Part shown: one piece after another, positions 10,927 to 21,970 of the stretch
Position numbering within the stretch: position 1 is the first letter of the stretch
How the letters are laid out: each line of letters begins with the position of its first letter
NCBI GenBank assembly: GCA_960531495.1
Contig: OY482866.1
Location: 15,992,225 to 16,056,224, forward strand
Length of the DNA stretch: 64,000 bases
Source: Zeus faber
Taxonomy: Eukaryota > Chordata > Actinopteri > Zeiformes > Zeidae
Direction of reading: 5' to 3'
Made by a program: the position numbers and the translations under genes
Notes under the pieces: model-generated
Database searches by the model: none
Seen by the model: only the letters and a program-made list of their open reading frames with translations
Told to the model about the DNA's origin: nothing

Positions 10927-12630
10927 AAAGAGGTAGCAGAAGCTTGCAGTGAGATTTGGTCCCATGTTGTGCCTAGAGGTGGGGGGCGTCAAACCGTCTA
11001 ACAAACCCAAATGGGGTATCGGTTAGAAAACTTGAATTCCTGAAGAGACTGTTATTTCTGATATGAATTTATTAAAACAAAAAATATAATGTTAAATCCT
11101 GAAAATAAGATAAAAAAAATACAAAAAAATATAAATAAAATACAAATATACAGAAAATACTAAATAAAAATATACAAAAAAAAAATACAAAAAATACTAA
11201 TTATATACTAAAACCTCTGTCTGACTTAAAAAAAAACACATTTATTCTTTCCGCCTTAACGCTTATTAATGAAGGAATTTGGCTCACTCCTATTAAAACC
11301 AAAGGCGATGAACCATGTTACAGGCAGAACGTGGATCTAAGATTCTCATTAGTCGTAGGTGTAGCGAGACGTCTCGCCAGGAGACTCGCTTTTGTCAATG
11401 TTTTCTACTCCGAGGCCGGGCTCAGCGCGGCGGGCATATCTCCGGTGTGGATTTTTAAAATCCTGCAAAGTGGGTCGCCGTTCTTAAAGGGGGCCGCCGG
11501 AGTTTGAGACCGCCGAACTACCTCGCTGCACGCGGGAGCGTTTATATCGCGGCACCGCCAACTCGTCGCGCTCGCAAAGAAAATCAATTGCTCCTCCAAA
11601 AAACTGAAAAGAGCCTGGGAAAGAACGATTCAAGGAATGGAGTTTAACGGCCTGTTACAATCGATTTCTGCCTCGCCCGGCTCTCTTGGCTCTCCTGCGC
11701 TTATCCACTTCATCTAGTCTGTTATTGCAGAGTTGTATTGCCGAAACGGCTCCGGGAGAGGAAGACAAAAAAAAAGAGCCGACGTCCCTCAATCCCTTCG
11801 CCGCGGCGGCCGGAGACAACGGCGAGAATAAGGCTCTAGACACAAACGGAAAAATGATTTACAGTGAAACGCTTTCTTAGGCGTTCTCTCTCTCTCTCTC
11901 TCTCTCTCTGATGGTGGTCCGCGTATCCAATGAGCGCTCCGCAAACCCAGGGAATACGATTTTAGGGTGACGAGTGAGGTGCCCTTTTTCCTCTCTCGCT
12001 CCTACCTCTCTTTGTCCCCTCAGCATCAGATAATCTATCCCTCCGGTCGTCCATCGTCCTCTTGCTCCTCTTCGGTTGGATTTGTGTGCGTGTGTGTGTG
12101 GCGGGGGGGGGCCCGTGTTGGTCGCCCGCCCAGCAGATTTGAGAGAATGACTCGGACGCCGCTGTGAATCAGACTGGGGGGGGGAGTTAATGTCAAAAAG
12201 GAAAAAAAACAATAGTCAAGATCTCTTAAAACAAGACAGATAAATCTGAGCGTAGTCTCACAGAAATAGCCTCCGCATCAGTAAGGTCTTTGAAGGCCTT
12301 GTTATCAAAGCTGGCTGAATAACAAGCACACTTCCCGGCCATCACTTTAGCTCAGATGGAGAGAAAATGTCTATATTTTCAACCCTTTATGGCTTTTAAA
12401 AGATGTATTTTTTCGTTTGCAGTGCAGCCTTTATCTGATCAATGGTGAGGGGCAGCGGCTGGTGTTCAATCTGCCTGGGCCTTATTTCTGTGCATGTACT
12501 TCTACTACCTTTCTTACTGCATTTTGGTGTTATATCAGATGTGCATGTCACTGCACTGGACATGACTTAAGTAAAAGTGAAGGTACCACTTCACCTTTCT
12601 ACTTGAGTCATTATGGGGGGGGTTAAGGTC
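10927..12630. other. Unique sequence, A/T-rich then mixed
   Basis: An A-rich low-complexity stretch (AAATACAAA/ATATA) lies at about 11060-11260 and a CT microsatellite at 11885-11910. The stretch 11400-11880 is GC-richer, with short open frames on both strands that lack recognisable domains. Confidence 0.4.
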
Positions 12631-12635
12631 TTTCT

Positions 12636-12735
12636 TACAGAAGTGCAGGATTTATTATTTTGAAATAAAAAAGTATTTCCAGAAAAAAAAATCCAGTTTT
12701 TACAAAATAAAGTCCGACACCAACGGAGACCTCGG
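12636..12735 (+). repeat. Dispersed repeat A, copy 1
   Basis: The order AAGTGCAGGATTTATTATTT...ATCCAGTTTTTACAAAAT...AAGTCCGACACCAACG matches 13812-13907 in the same orientation. About 100 bp of A/T-rich DNA just upstream contains GACTTAAGTAAAAGTGAAGG, similar to hAT-type fish repeats, so repeat A may be part of such an element. Confidence 0.7.
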
Positions 12736-13254
12736 CGAAGTTAAAGAGTCCAAATCTAAAATGAAAACACGTAATAATAATAAGGCGTGAATTTGGTATT
12801 GAGCCTCTCTTCTGAATCTGGGTAAGATAGGTAGAAAGGTAGTATTAGAAAATGTGGAGGCTCGAAAAACAACCTGGACGGCTGCAAGTTGTTACAGTTT
12901 GTTGGACAACGCTTGATAACATACGATCAAGATGCCCAGCCTCAGTCAAGCCAGTTGGAGGTCACCGACCTCGACCGGAAGAAACCGGTTTGGAACGATT
13001 TGAGCAGCTTGGCTCCACTTCACCTCGGTGGTTTAAAGAATTTATTTCGTGCCTTTCTTTCTACGGTGGTGTAATCGCTGGTTCTTCTACACATATTCTA
13101 AAGTCTAAATGTTAATGCTCAACTCAGTATAAACTGACTCGAAATTGGCTTACAATTGAGTCGGTTAATACTTGGCACCAATCCATCCAATGTTAATACC
13201 AGCTTTGAAATTGAGTAATTGTCGATCAGACTAGTTATATGGTTCAAGATGGGT
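12736..13254. other. Unique sequence
   Basis: The 87-aa open frame at 12852-13115 has no recognisable domain. No RNA gene or transposon was seen. Confidence 0.4.
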
Positions 13255-13427
13255 AAGTCTTAGGTTAGGTGTTTTGTTAGAGATGGTTAAGTTTAGGTAT
13301 AAGGTTAAGCATGGTTACGTTTAAGTATTAGGTTAAGCATGGGGACGTTTAGGTATTTGGTTAAGCATGGTGACGTTTAGGTATTAGGTTAAGCATGGTG
13401 ACGTTTAGGTATTAGGTTAGGTATAAT
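13255..13427. repeat. Minisatellite, 28-bp unit
   Basis: Four regular copies begin at about 13303, 13331, 13359 and 13387. The unit starts GGTTAAGCATGGTGACG and ends TTTAGGTATTA. Degenerate copies precede them from 13255. The last two full units are nearly identical. Confidence 0.9.
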
Positions 13428-13811
13428 GTAACTGTAATGATATGGAAGGAAAGTTTCCAAAGCCAAATGCATCCAAATGCCAAAGAATTATGGTTAGGGA
13501 GGCAGTCCCCAGCAAAAAGTGACATCAGAAAAATAGAGCATATCAGGGTAAGCACTATAAACAATATAAGATATATAGAAAAGAGTACTGAGCGTATCGC
13601 ACAGAACAAAGACTGAGCTGTTACAACTAAAGCATTACCGGGTGTTTAAACAGTGCACTCAAAGAGACGTGGAAGTGATTGAGCATGGGTTCAGTGCTAC
13701 CAAGGTGAGAAACAACATAATCGTCCTTCCTCAAAGAGGAACAAAAACAGCAGTGAGGACTGGGCTTGGGCAATCGTAATGTGTGATGTAGCCAATGCGC
13801 TCTCCCCGTTC

Positions 13812-13907
13812 CACAAGTGCAGGATTTATTATTTACAAGTAAAGCCTTCACACAAAAACATCCAGTTTTTACTAAATGAAGTCCCACAGCAACGCAAAGC
13901 AACGGAC
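13812..13907 (+). repeat. Dispersed repeat A, copy 2
   Basis: Shares AAGTGCAGGATTTATTATTT, CATCCAGTTTTTAC and GAAGTCCCACAGCAACG with copy 1 at 12636. Confidence 0.7.
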
Positions 13908-14380
13908 AGGGCACAGGTATTTTCGTAACGGGATGGAACAGGACGGCCCCTTAACTCAGTTGTGTTAAATGAAAAAAAAAAATGTTTCCAACATGTAGCA
14001 CAATAACTGTCTTTTTTTTTTTTAAGCGTGAATGGGCATCGAGGTAGCGGATTGTCTGGGCAAGCCATGCACATCCACGAGGAAGGTATCCTCGACGCGC
14101 CTGCAATGTGCACACAGTGGAGCGCGGATCCCGGGCGTCCCGAGGCGCACTATCAGGGCACCCATGATCTGCGCTGCACTGTGTCGCTCCGTTTGCCCAG
14201 AGTGGCAAAATGCCAAGAACCGGAGCTGGGGGTCCATCTGACCTTTCTTTTATTTTCTGAGCACCTGCCCCTTTTAACGTCTCTGCACGGTACTGTAGAG
14301 TGGGCAAGTGGGATCCGATCACCAGTGGTTACTCGATGGCTCTGAGCGTCGAGGGCGAGCGCCTCTGCCCCCTCTCTCCC
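13908..14380. other. GC-rich unique block with overlapping open frames on both strands
   Basis: Open frames of 105-123 aa overlap on both strands (13951-14345). None has a recognisable domain. G+C richness and lack of stops explain them adequately. Confidence 0.35.
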
Positions 14381-15110
14381 CCACTCTCCCCCTCCTCATC
14401 TCTCTATCTCCGCTCCAGCTTCAGAACATGGTAAACTGCATTTACACCGTTTCAATGCTTGGATTTTTCCCTGGCGGATTAAGGAAATAAGCAAATCGTC
14501 TGTCATCAATGTCAATCTCAGTCGATGGAGTCGATCGAAGGTAGACAAATTAATCTGCCTAAGCCTAGTGGAGACATGCACTCTATTCTGACCCCCAGCC
14601 TTGTTCGTCTCATTATTTTTGCCGGCGTCTATTCTGAGGCCCTCAAATGTCACGGAAATGTTTTAGCCTCCACCCCGCCTCTGGCAGGTATAAGCGAAGG
14701 CCAGCTGACATTTTATGGATCCCTTTCAGTCTCAGCTGCTGTTAATTGGTGACCTTAGCTCAGGGGAGAAAGTATTTGATCTCCGGTGCCCTGCGGTAAC
14801 AGGGCTATCACAATCTTATTTTGAAAGTCAAAGTCGCCCCCCGGGTGGGCCTTTGATATTAAATGCTTCTTGCAGTCGAGCACGAGGCTGACAAAGCCTC
14901 ACTGTGAGCTCGCATGAAGGTGCTATTTAGCCGTGCAAATTGAGCAATGAAAGCGCTTGACAATGAGAGGCCCCTAATGGCTTGTAAACAGCGCTGGTTG
15001 ACTGGCCCCTTAGGGCGCTGCTGGGAATCAGACACTGGACAAGCATGGGAATGGCCTGCGATGATGGGCAAGTCTTCCTTGCCATGCACCCCGTGTACAG
15101 TGAGTCGGTT
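14381..15110. promoter_or_regulatory. Candidate conserved non-coding block
   Basis: Low-repeat sequence free of microsatellites, with many TAAT/ATTA and other compact motifs (GACAAATTAATCTGCC, GCTGTTAATTGGTGACC, TTTGATATTAAATGC, GCAAATTGAGCAATGAAAG). It has no coherent coding frame. In vertebrates this composition often marks developmental enhancers. This is an inference only. Confidence 0.3.
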
Positions 15111-15248
15111 GGACTTTTGCAGCGGTCTCCTCAGCCGTTAAAGGGTAAAAAGGTAAGCGGGCAGAAAAATGGTCTGAGCTCTTTAAGGGAGTTCAATTGT
15201 GTTTTCTTGATACTTGGCGCAAATTTTGCCAAGCAGAACCATGCCTGC

Positions 15249-15510
15249 TGGAAATCTGGCTGTGGTGTGGGAGGGGTGTGGTTTGAAGCGGCCACACCTG
15301 TCTCTATTTAATTGGGCCCAGGATCAGGGGTGGTTGTACGCCTGTTGCTCGTCAGAGCGATCAGCGAGCACAGGTTAAGTCACCCATCAACCCACACACA
15401 CAGGAGGAGCCCTTGTCATGACCTGTGTCCATCTGCTCTGTGTCCCTGTGTCAGAGGCCCCTGTAAAAGCCACTCGGGTGGCGTGTGACAGGCGGAACTG
15501 CCACACTGGC
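15249..15510 (+). repeat. Dispersed repeat B, copy 1
   Basis: The block GCCACACCTGTC...TTGGGCCCAGGATCAG...CTGTTGCTCG...CCTTGTCATG...GTGTCCATCTGCTC recurs at 34.45-34.73 kb. Its 3' part (CTGTAAAAGCCAC...GGCGTGTGACAGGCGGAAC) recurs at 62.2 kb. No open frame, tRNA box or terminal inverted repeat was identified. Class unknown. Confidence 0.8.
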
Positions 15511-15972
15511 CTTCTGTGACCCATGGAGGTTGCATTATGCTTACATGATTCTCAAAAGTGCTTGCATGACAATATGGAAACCAGCAGCCGTGCTGAGTAG
15601 GTGAGAGAGAGACCACAAAGTCATTGTGATTTTGGGCACATCCATATTCACCGCCCGCCTTCTGTCCCTGATAATCCATGTTTTGCATCCAGTGTGTGGT
15701 TGATTTTTATATGCCCTCACAGTGCCAGTGTGGTGAGAATGTCCTCATTTCCACGTTTCCCGGTCAGACACCTAATTAATAGTTTGAGGCAGTTTTCACT
15801 TTGATGTAACTGATAGTGGCTAAAAGTTAGAGATGAGACAACGCAAGCGGAGGGTGTGAGTGCGACAAGGGCGGTAATACTCTACACGATAAACAGTGTT
15901 TGTGTCTGACAAGCGTCGACAAGCACTCTTACACCTCTTAGCTGAGGTATGGGCTCTCCTTAGGGGGGCACT
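15511..15972. other. Unique sequence
   Basis: Nothing recognised. Confidence 0.35.
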
Positions 15973-15973
15973 G

Positions 15974-16470
15974 AAGCCTGGTTTATAGTCGCCGCAGCCG
16001 TAATTTAATTTAGGGCGCTCGCCATAAATGGCGTCACTGCGGTACTCACGATAGCGGCCCGCGGCGAATTTGCACCTCACAATTTTTGGAACTCCACACC
16101 GTGCGTTGCAGGTAATTCAAGATGGACGTGTCCGAAGGAAGTTTGCGCGAAGAGGTCCGCAGATACATTCTGTACAATCCATCCATGCGTGACCGCAAAA
16201 ATAATCAGATGGCTTGGAATTCATGATGGAAGATAGAGCCGTCTCTGTCCAAAGATTTGGACTATTTTAATACCTCAGGACTTCTTTGTAATGTTTTCAA
16301 CAACAATTTGCAAAAAGCATGACTATAAACTATATATATAAAAAAAAACCTGCACTGACTACAATAAATATTCAAACATTTAACAACGCGCAACTATATA
16401 TTCTCGTGCTCTCTGGTAGTGCGCGCGCCATGAGCCATATGGTTCGCTTGCGCGACTATAACACAGCCTT
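15974..16470 (+). mobile_element. PIF/Harbinger-like element (MADF type), copy 2
   Basis: The left end AAGCCTGGTTTATAGTCGC and the inverted right end AAGGCTGTGTTATAGTCGC form matching terminal repeats of about 19 bp with two or three mismatches. The flanks TGA/TAA are compatible with a 3-bp target duplication of the kind Harbinger elements make. Between them lie a leader, a MADF-type coding remnant and a tail containing GTGCGCGCGCCATGAGC, which copy 1 shares. At about 0.5 kb it has no room for a transposase. Confidence 0.65.
16122..16315 (+). pseudogene. MADF-domain remnant, copy 2
   Basis: From the ATG the frame reads MDVSEGSLREEVRRYILYNP then SMRDRKNNQMAWNS. An in-frame TGA follows, then WK and EPSLSK. 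The start matches MADF domains (LREEVRRY...YNPSMRDxKNNQMA). The TGA looks like a 3-nt insertion just before the conserved tryptophan, because copy 1 has AATTCATGGAAA where this copy has AATTCATGATGGAAG. The role, if the ancestor was functional, would be DNA binding to help the transposase. This copy is dead. Confidence 0.65.
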
Positions 16471-17500
16471 AAAGTGGACCTATTATGCTTTTCTTTATTT
16501 TCTGTCATATACATAATATTACAATGTCAGATGTTCATATTACACGTGGACAAAGTGTCAAATAATGAGGTGAATTAATGTCAACAAACCGCTAAGGCTT
16601 CCGACGGCTCGGACGCTCTGTTTTCAAAGGTTTTTTCCACTCTCTGCACGAGCTGACGTCAGCTCATCCCAGATTTCTTTGTATGGTCATCTGCTCCATC
16701 CCATCCGCTGTGCGTTTCTCCCAACAAAACCAATGGAAATTGTGTGTTTTTGGATGTTTGAATTTCCTTTATTTTATTTTACAACATTTATATTCATCAA
16801 AAAATTCCAGGAGGGTGGCTCCTCCCATTTAAACACAGCGTCAGGAACACAATGGATTTAGAGGCGTGTTAGAATGGGTCTAATGCATACTCTGAGTGGT
16901 ATTTTCAGCAAACTTGAAAAACGTGTTTTGGGGACCTCAGAGACCTACATTTACTTTTGTAAAAAAAAAGAGGATAATAGGTCCACTTTAAGGATCACAG
17001 GGCAGGGGGGCAAGGCCTTCATTGATGCAAGAAAACAGAAAAAAATATTAAAAATACAAAAAGCCTTTTGCAAAAGAAAACACAACAATTCAAAAAAATG
17101 TATATAAATTGTTTTTAGAATTTTGGCTTAAGAAGTTACATTTTCTTCTCTTTTATTCGCCCTCAAGGTAAACTCCCTTTGTTTCTCAGACACATGAAAC
17201 ATCAGCTGATCATTTAGAAATTCGGCAAAATTATTGACAAAATCAAAACAATGTTGTTGGCAGCATTACTGAGCGGTCAACAGGGATGATAAAGTCTTGA
17301 TACTACAACTCCTCCTACTTTTATTGTGTATCGAGCTGATGACCGCTGCTTGGCTGTCATCGGTTCGTTCCATTGTAGTTCAGAGTTCCTGCATGACTTG
17401 TGAACCCTTACATGCTGACTTGGGCTATATGTAGCACATATCGTGACATGCTTATGCCATTCAGATCACAATATGGAAGTTACAGAAAAAATATAACTCG
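16471..17500. other. Unique sequence
   Basis: A/T-rich stretches at 16740-16800 and 17030-17110. Short open frames only. No recognised gene. Confidence 0.35.
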
Positions 17501-18720
17501 TAACAGCCTGGCTCTGCACATCTCCCAAGGGAAATGGATGCATTTGCGGCAAGCAGTTAATCAGCTTTAGTGCAAGAGGAAAGCTTTAGACTTTTCTCCC
17601 TTCCTTGGGCCCCTAATCAACACTTCAGTCTCGGGAGCTGGAGGGTTGGGAGTGAAGCTTGAGTCACACTGAAGGGTCCCCGGGGGGATAGTACAAGCAC
17701 GTAGTGGAGGGATTTAACGCTGAAGGTTGCTTAACCTGCGCTGACTTTGTGTCTTTGAAAGCAGTCAGAAGTTTTCCCTTTCATCTGAAGTTCCACCTGC
17801 TGTCGTCCTTCAGGCGGCCTGTTGGCTTTTTCAAATAGCATCGGTCTACACTCTGCGGCATGGACTGGCCAAAGGTAACTAGCTGGGAAATAAACAGAAC
17901 GGTAACTTGAGGGCTTATGCCGCAGCCCGGTTTGTGAAACATCAGTATCAAACAAACCACCCTTGTGAAAAAATAAACGACATTTTAAATATACTTTTTG
18001 GACAGTCATCTCTATGCTCCTGCAAGCCTGCACGGTCCCCGACCCAACAATGACCCCTTTCCTAAATGCACTGGCAATGGCTACTATGCGCACTTAGTCA
18101 ATAATTTGTATCCCTCAGTCGGCCATGACATACGATAATAACATCCAATCCGAAAACAACCCTGTATGGTGTAGGTCTGGTCATTTACAAGTGTGCTGCG
18201 GGCAAAAAGGCAGATCATTAAAATAAGTGTTTCTGTTGCCCCGCGGCTGCTCGTGTTGTACTTTAGTGTCAGTCTGGTGGAGACGCAGAAGCAGTGATTC
18301 AGACCGTCCTTGAGACCACCAACTCGGCTCCTAATATGTCTCCTTCCGTCCCCTTTCTGCCACTAAGAATGTCTGTATCTAATGTATTGGCGTCTGGACA
18401 GATTATTGCCCTTTCCCCGGCCCAAAGTGAATCAGCGACGCAAAATTGTTTCCTTTGATAGAACGTACAGCCATCTTGGGCCGGCGCGTATGAATCACCC
18501 CATTTAAATTCAACTTCCCCCGAAGTGTGTTTTGTCAGCTCTGTGACGGCTCGTGATTCATCGGAGGTAATCGAGGCATCATGTCGAGACCCTGGCCGGG
18601 TGAATACGGAGCTATGATTACACGTAACCACATTGTCTACCAGGCGCGAGGCTTGAGAGGGAAAGAATAATTGCGATTTCTGTAGTCTTGTCTTCTCTGC
18701 CGTTGTTTTCATCTTTCAAT
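17501..18720. other. Low-repeat unique sequence, possible regulatory DNA
   Basis: No microsatellites or transposon ends are visible. Motif-dense parts include GCAGTTAATCAGCTTTAG and GGCCCCTAATCAACAC near 17550-17620. Minus-strand open frames of 120 and 137 aa (17731-18093 and 18299-18712) have no recognisable domain. Confidence 0.25.
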
Positions 18721-19039
18721 GGTTTTCTTTTTTTCTTCTCCCAGGGTTTATTGGTTGTTCAAGTCTAATTTGATTTGATTGTCTTTCTGCTCACCTCGGA
18801 GATGGGTTGAGTCGCACCTTGTTGTAATTTCAGATGCACTTTCTCCTCTTTCTGCTTATAAAGGATAAGGTTTGCAGTTTTTGATCCCGGCACCACCTTG
18901 CTGAACGCTTTACTATTAAGAAACTTAGTGCTCCACTGCTGCTTCTCACCGTGTCTATAAGCACCACTCACATTGCAGCCACGTGTTTCTAAGTCTATTT
19001 TTAAACATGTTTTGAATAACAAGCTTATTAAAAAAAAAA

Positions 19040-19215
19040 AAAAGCCTTATTTTACATATTCTTATATATTTCACCAATACTTTACTTATTGTTTCACATT
19101 TATGTTTCATGTATGCACCGAACACCAAGACACATTCCTTGTTCGTGTAAACTTACTTGGCAATAAAGACTATTCTGATTCTGATTCTGATCTGATTCAG
19201 ATTCAGATTCAGATT
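19040..19215 (+). mobile_element. LINE 3' end fragment
   Basis: The phrase ACATTCCTTGTTCGTGTAAA then CTTACTTGGCAATAAAGACT is followed by repeated TTCTGA units. This is the classic 3' end and tail of fish non-LTR retrotransposons. The A/T-rich 3' untranslated sequence before it begins at about 19040. No reverse transcriptase is present. The tail flips to TCAGAT units at 19195-19212. Confidence 0.8.
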
Positions 19216-19601
19216 TCATTTCAGCTGCTTTTTTCAGTCGACATAGTACAGCAGAGGTTGGTGACAGGAAGTTGCCATGAAGCGGCACAACTTCCTGTTT
19301 CTATTTGCGTAGCGAGATGTTGTTGCAAATGTCAAAAAAAAAAAGTGTTTTGCGGCGGTGCGAGCGAGTCGACGAAACCCTGAAAAACCTGATGAAATGC
19401 TCGCCCTGACATGTAAAGACGGTCTGACTATATTGTGAGCTTCCTATTTTCAAAAGGGAGATTTAACAGATTTCGGGCTTTCTTAGGCTGAGCATTGCCG
19501 CTGCATTGGTCTGGATTTAAGCGCAGAAGGTGCAGCAGAGGAGTTCCTCCATCGTGAAGCGCAGGTTGTGCTGTGAATAGTTACCAACATCCCATTCCAC
19601 C
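19216..19601. other. Unique sequence
   Basis: Nothing recognised. Confidence 0.35.
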
Positions 19602-20650
19602 GCAGGAAGGAAGGGAGGAGGGAGGGAGGAATGGAGGAGGGAAGGAAGGGAGCAAGGGATGAGGGAAAGTTGAGGGGAAGGAAGGAAGGATAGGAGGGGA
19701 AAGGGAAGGCGGGGAGAGTAGAAGAAGCCAAGGGAGGAAGGAAGGAGGAAAGGAGCTACAGTAAGGAATGCATGAAGCCAAGTTACTTCTAATTTGCAGG
19801 TAAAACATTATTTATTCCCAAGTAAATTTCATATACATGGGAATAAATAATAAAATACTAAAATATTTATAAAAAAAAAAAAAAAAAAAATACATTTTTA
19901 AAGGGATTTATTTATATATTCATATTTTAACTCAATACATAATTCCTCCATATTCAAACCACTAAGTAACCACTAAGTGAAAAGGCAGGAAGTAAGAAAG
20001 ACGATAGAAGGAGGGAAGGAGGAAAGGAAAGGAGGGAGGAAGTATCAACGAGGAAGGAAGGAGGGAAGGAAAGAAGAAGGAAAGGGGGGAGGAAGGATGG
20101 AAGTGAAGGAAGGCAGGAGGAAAGGAAGTAAGGAACGAGGGAAGGAAGTAGGGGACGAAGGAAGGAAGAATGGGAGGAGGAAAGGAAAGGAATGAGGTAA
20201 TGAAGTAGGGAAGAAGGGAGGAGGGAAGAAGGGCAGAAGGCAGGAAGGAAGGGAGGAGCAAGGCAGGAAGGAGGGAAGGAAGGAGAATGAATGAAGGAAG
20301 GAAAGAGGGGAGGGAAGGAAAGACGATGGAATGAAAAAAGGAAGGAAGGAGGGAAGAATGGAGTCGGAAAGGAGCCGGGAAGTAGGGAAGGAAGAACAAG
20401 GGAGTAAGGAAGGAATGGAACAAGGATGCACTGAAAGACAGGACGGCGGGAGGAACGAAGGAGGTAAGCAATGAAGGAAGAGAGGGAGGAAGGAAGGAAG
20501 GAGGGAAGGGGGAAGGGAGGACAGAAGAAGGGAGGGAGGAAGGAAGGAAGGCGGGAGGAAGGAGGGAAGGAAGGAAGGAAGGAAGGAAGGAAGGGAGGGG
20601 CAAAGGCAGGAAGTGGGAAGAAGGAGGGAAGGAGGAAAGGAAAGCATGGA
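19602..20650 (+). repeat. Polypurine (GGAA/GGGAGGAA)n tract, interrupted once
   Basis: The plus strand is almost pure A+G at 19602-19760 and again at 19980-20650, built from GGAAGGAAGG and GGAGGGA units. A/T-rich DNA with an A run at 19870-19890 separates the two parts. Minus-strand open frames of up to 310 aa here encode only Phe-Leu-Pro-Ser repeats and are not genes. Units are irregular, so the array is old. Confidence 0.95.
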
Positions 20651-20719
20651 GGGTCCACTTTAAAAAATACTGTAAAAGTTTCTGTTTGTCATCAACCTTC
20701 CTGATATGACCATCAGATG

Positions 20720-20720
<1 letters not shown>

Positions 20721-20805
<85 letters not shown>
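20721..20805. repeat. (AC)n microsatellite
   Basis: About 42 uninterrupted AC units. Confidence 0.98.
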
Positions 20806-20807
<2 letters not shown>

Positions 20808-20860
20808 ATGGTCATTTTGAAAAAACAAAAATAGAATAGAACTTAGAATTTCCCTTTGAA

Positions 20861-21970
20861 CAGTGGTGGACAAAGCACACACATCCATGGTCAAATACTA
20901 CTCCAGTACAAGTGAAAGTTGTTCAGTCAAATTTTTACTTGAGTAAAAGTACTGGAGTACTGCTTTTAAAAATACTATTCAATAGTACATCATTTTAATG
21001 TCAACGCATTGTTGTGTCCTTGCCACAATGCATTTACAGAACCTAATGACTGAAACAACGTACTGAATGCACTGACTTGCTTGTAGAACCTGTAGAATAT
21101 CAAGCTTGTATAATATGCTCCAAAGCCAATAGAAATGAGCCTGACATCACCAGACCAAGTCGCAAATGCACATTTGTCCGAAACCTCTCAGTTCATTTTC
21201 AATTTCCAAGGGGCTTTACCAGCGGGGACAGACCAAAATGTCTCTGGACGCAATTGGATAGACCGACAACCAATCAGAGCATTGGATAGACCCACAACCA
21301 ATCATAGCCCTGGATAGACCCACAACAAATCAGAAGGAACAAATCAGAGCATTGGATAGACCCACAACCAATCAGAGCATTGGAAAGGCCTACAACCAAT
21401 CAAAAGGAACAAATCAGAGCATTGGATGGACCCACAACCAATCAGAGCATTGGATAGGCCTACAACCAATCAGAGCATTGGATAGACCTACAACCAATCA
21501 GAACATTGGATGGGCCTACAACCAATCAGAAGGAACAAATCAGAGCATTGGATAGACCGACAACAAATCAGAAGGAACAAATCAGAGCATTGGATAGACC
21601 CACAACCAATCAGAGCATTGGATAGGCCTACAACCAATCAGAGCATTGGATAGACCCACAACCAATCAGAGCATTGGATAAACCCACAACCAACAGAGCA
21701 TTGGGAAGACCGACAACCAACCAGACTAACGAAAAGTGTGACTTGTGAAGTGTGAGTTGGTATATTACACTCTAACCAAATCCTGTCAGAAGTACAGCCA
21801 ACACATCTTTCTTATCAGCAAAAGCTTTTTAGCGACGTTCAACACTGTCGCGATAGTGGATTGGACGGACCGCTCCACGTCAGCGGCGGCCATCTTGGTT
21901 GTTTACGATAGTGCTTCGACGGCGAAAAAGTGTACTTGAGTACAGAACTCAGGGTAATGCACTCCGTTAC
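20861..21970. mobile_element. Non-autonomous hAT-type element containing a minisatellite
   Basis: It begins with CAGTGGTGGACAAAGCACAC followed by TACTTGAGTAAAAGTACTGG, the start of a very common teleost hAT-related repeat. Sequence typical of the opposite end (GTACTTGAGTACAGAACTC...ACTCCGTTAC) is found at about 21930-21970, but its last bases are diverged. The interior has no transposase and is mostly the CCAAT minisatellite. The right boundary is approximate. Confidence 0.6.
21253..21725. repeat. Minisatellite rich in CCAAT/ATTGG motifs
   Basis: About 15 copies of a roughly 28-bp unit, of the form ATTGGATAGACCCACAACC followed by AATCAGAGC. Some copies carry an extra block with AGAAGGAACAAATC. 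Nearly every unit joins the next as CCAATCAGAGCATTGG. Open frames through it simply translate the repeat. Confidence 0.95.

Noticed and set aside
13255-13427. Interstitial telomeric repeat suggested by TTAGGTTAGG words
   Set aside because: The period is 28 bp, not 6, and only isolated units resemble TTAGGG.
14022-14345. Overlapping open frames on both strands considered as a Harbinger-type transposase
   Set aside because: A few words looked suggestive, but no DDE motif or ordered homology could be followed.
19954-20894. Long minus-strand open frames (up to 310 aa) rich in Phe, Leu, Pro and Ser
   Set aside because: They are translations of the polypurine/polypyrimidine tract in several overlapping frames at once, plus an adjoining (CA)n. 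No real domain.
21253-21725. Regularly spaced repeats considered as a CRISPR array
   Set aside because: The units are contiguous, with no unique spacers of constant length. The context is a eukaryotic transposon. It is a minisatellite.
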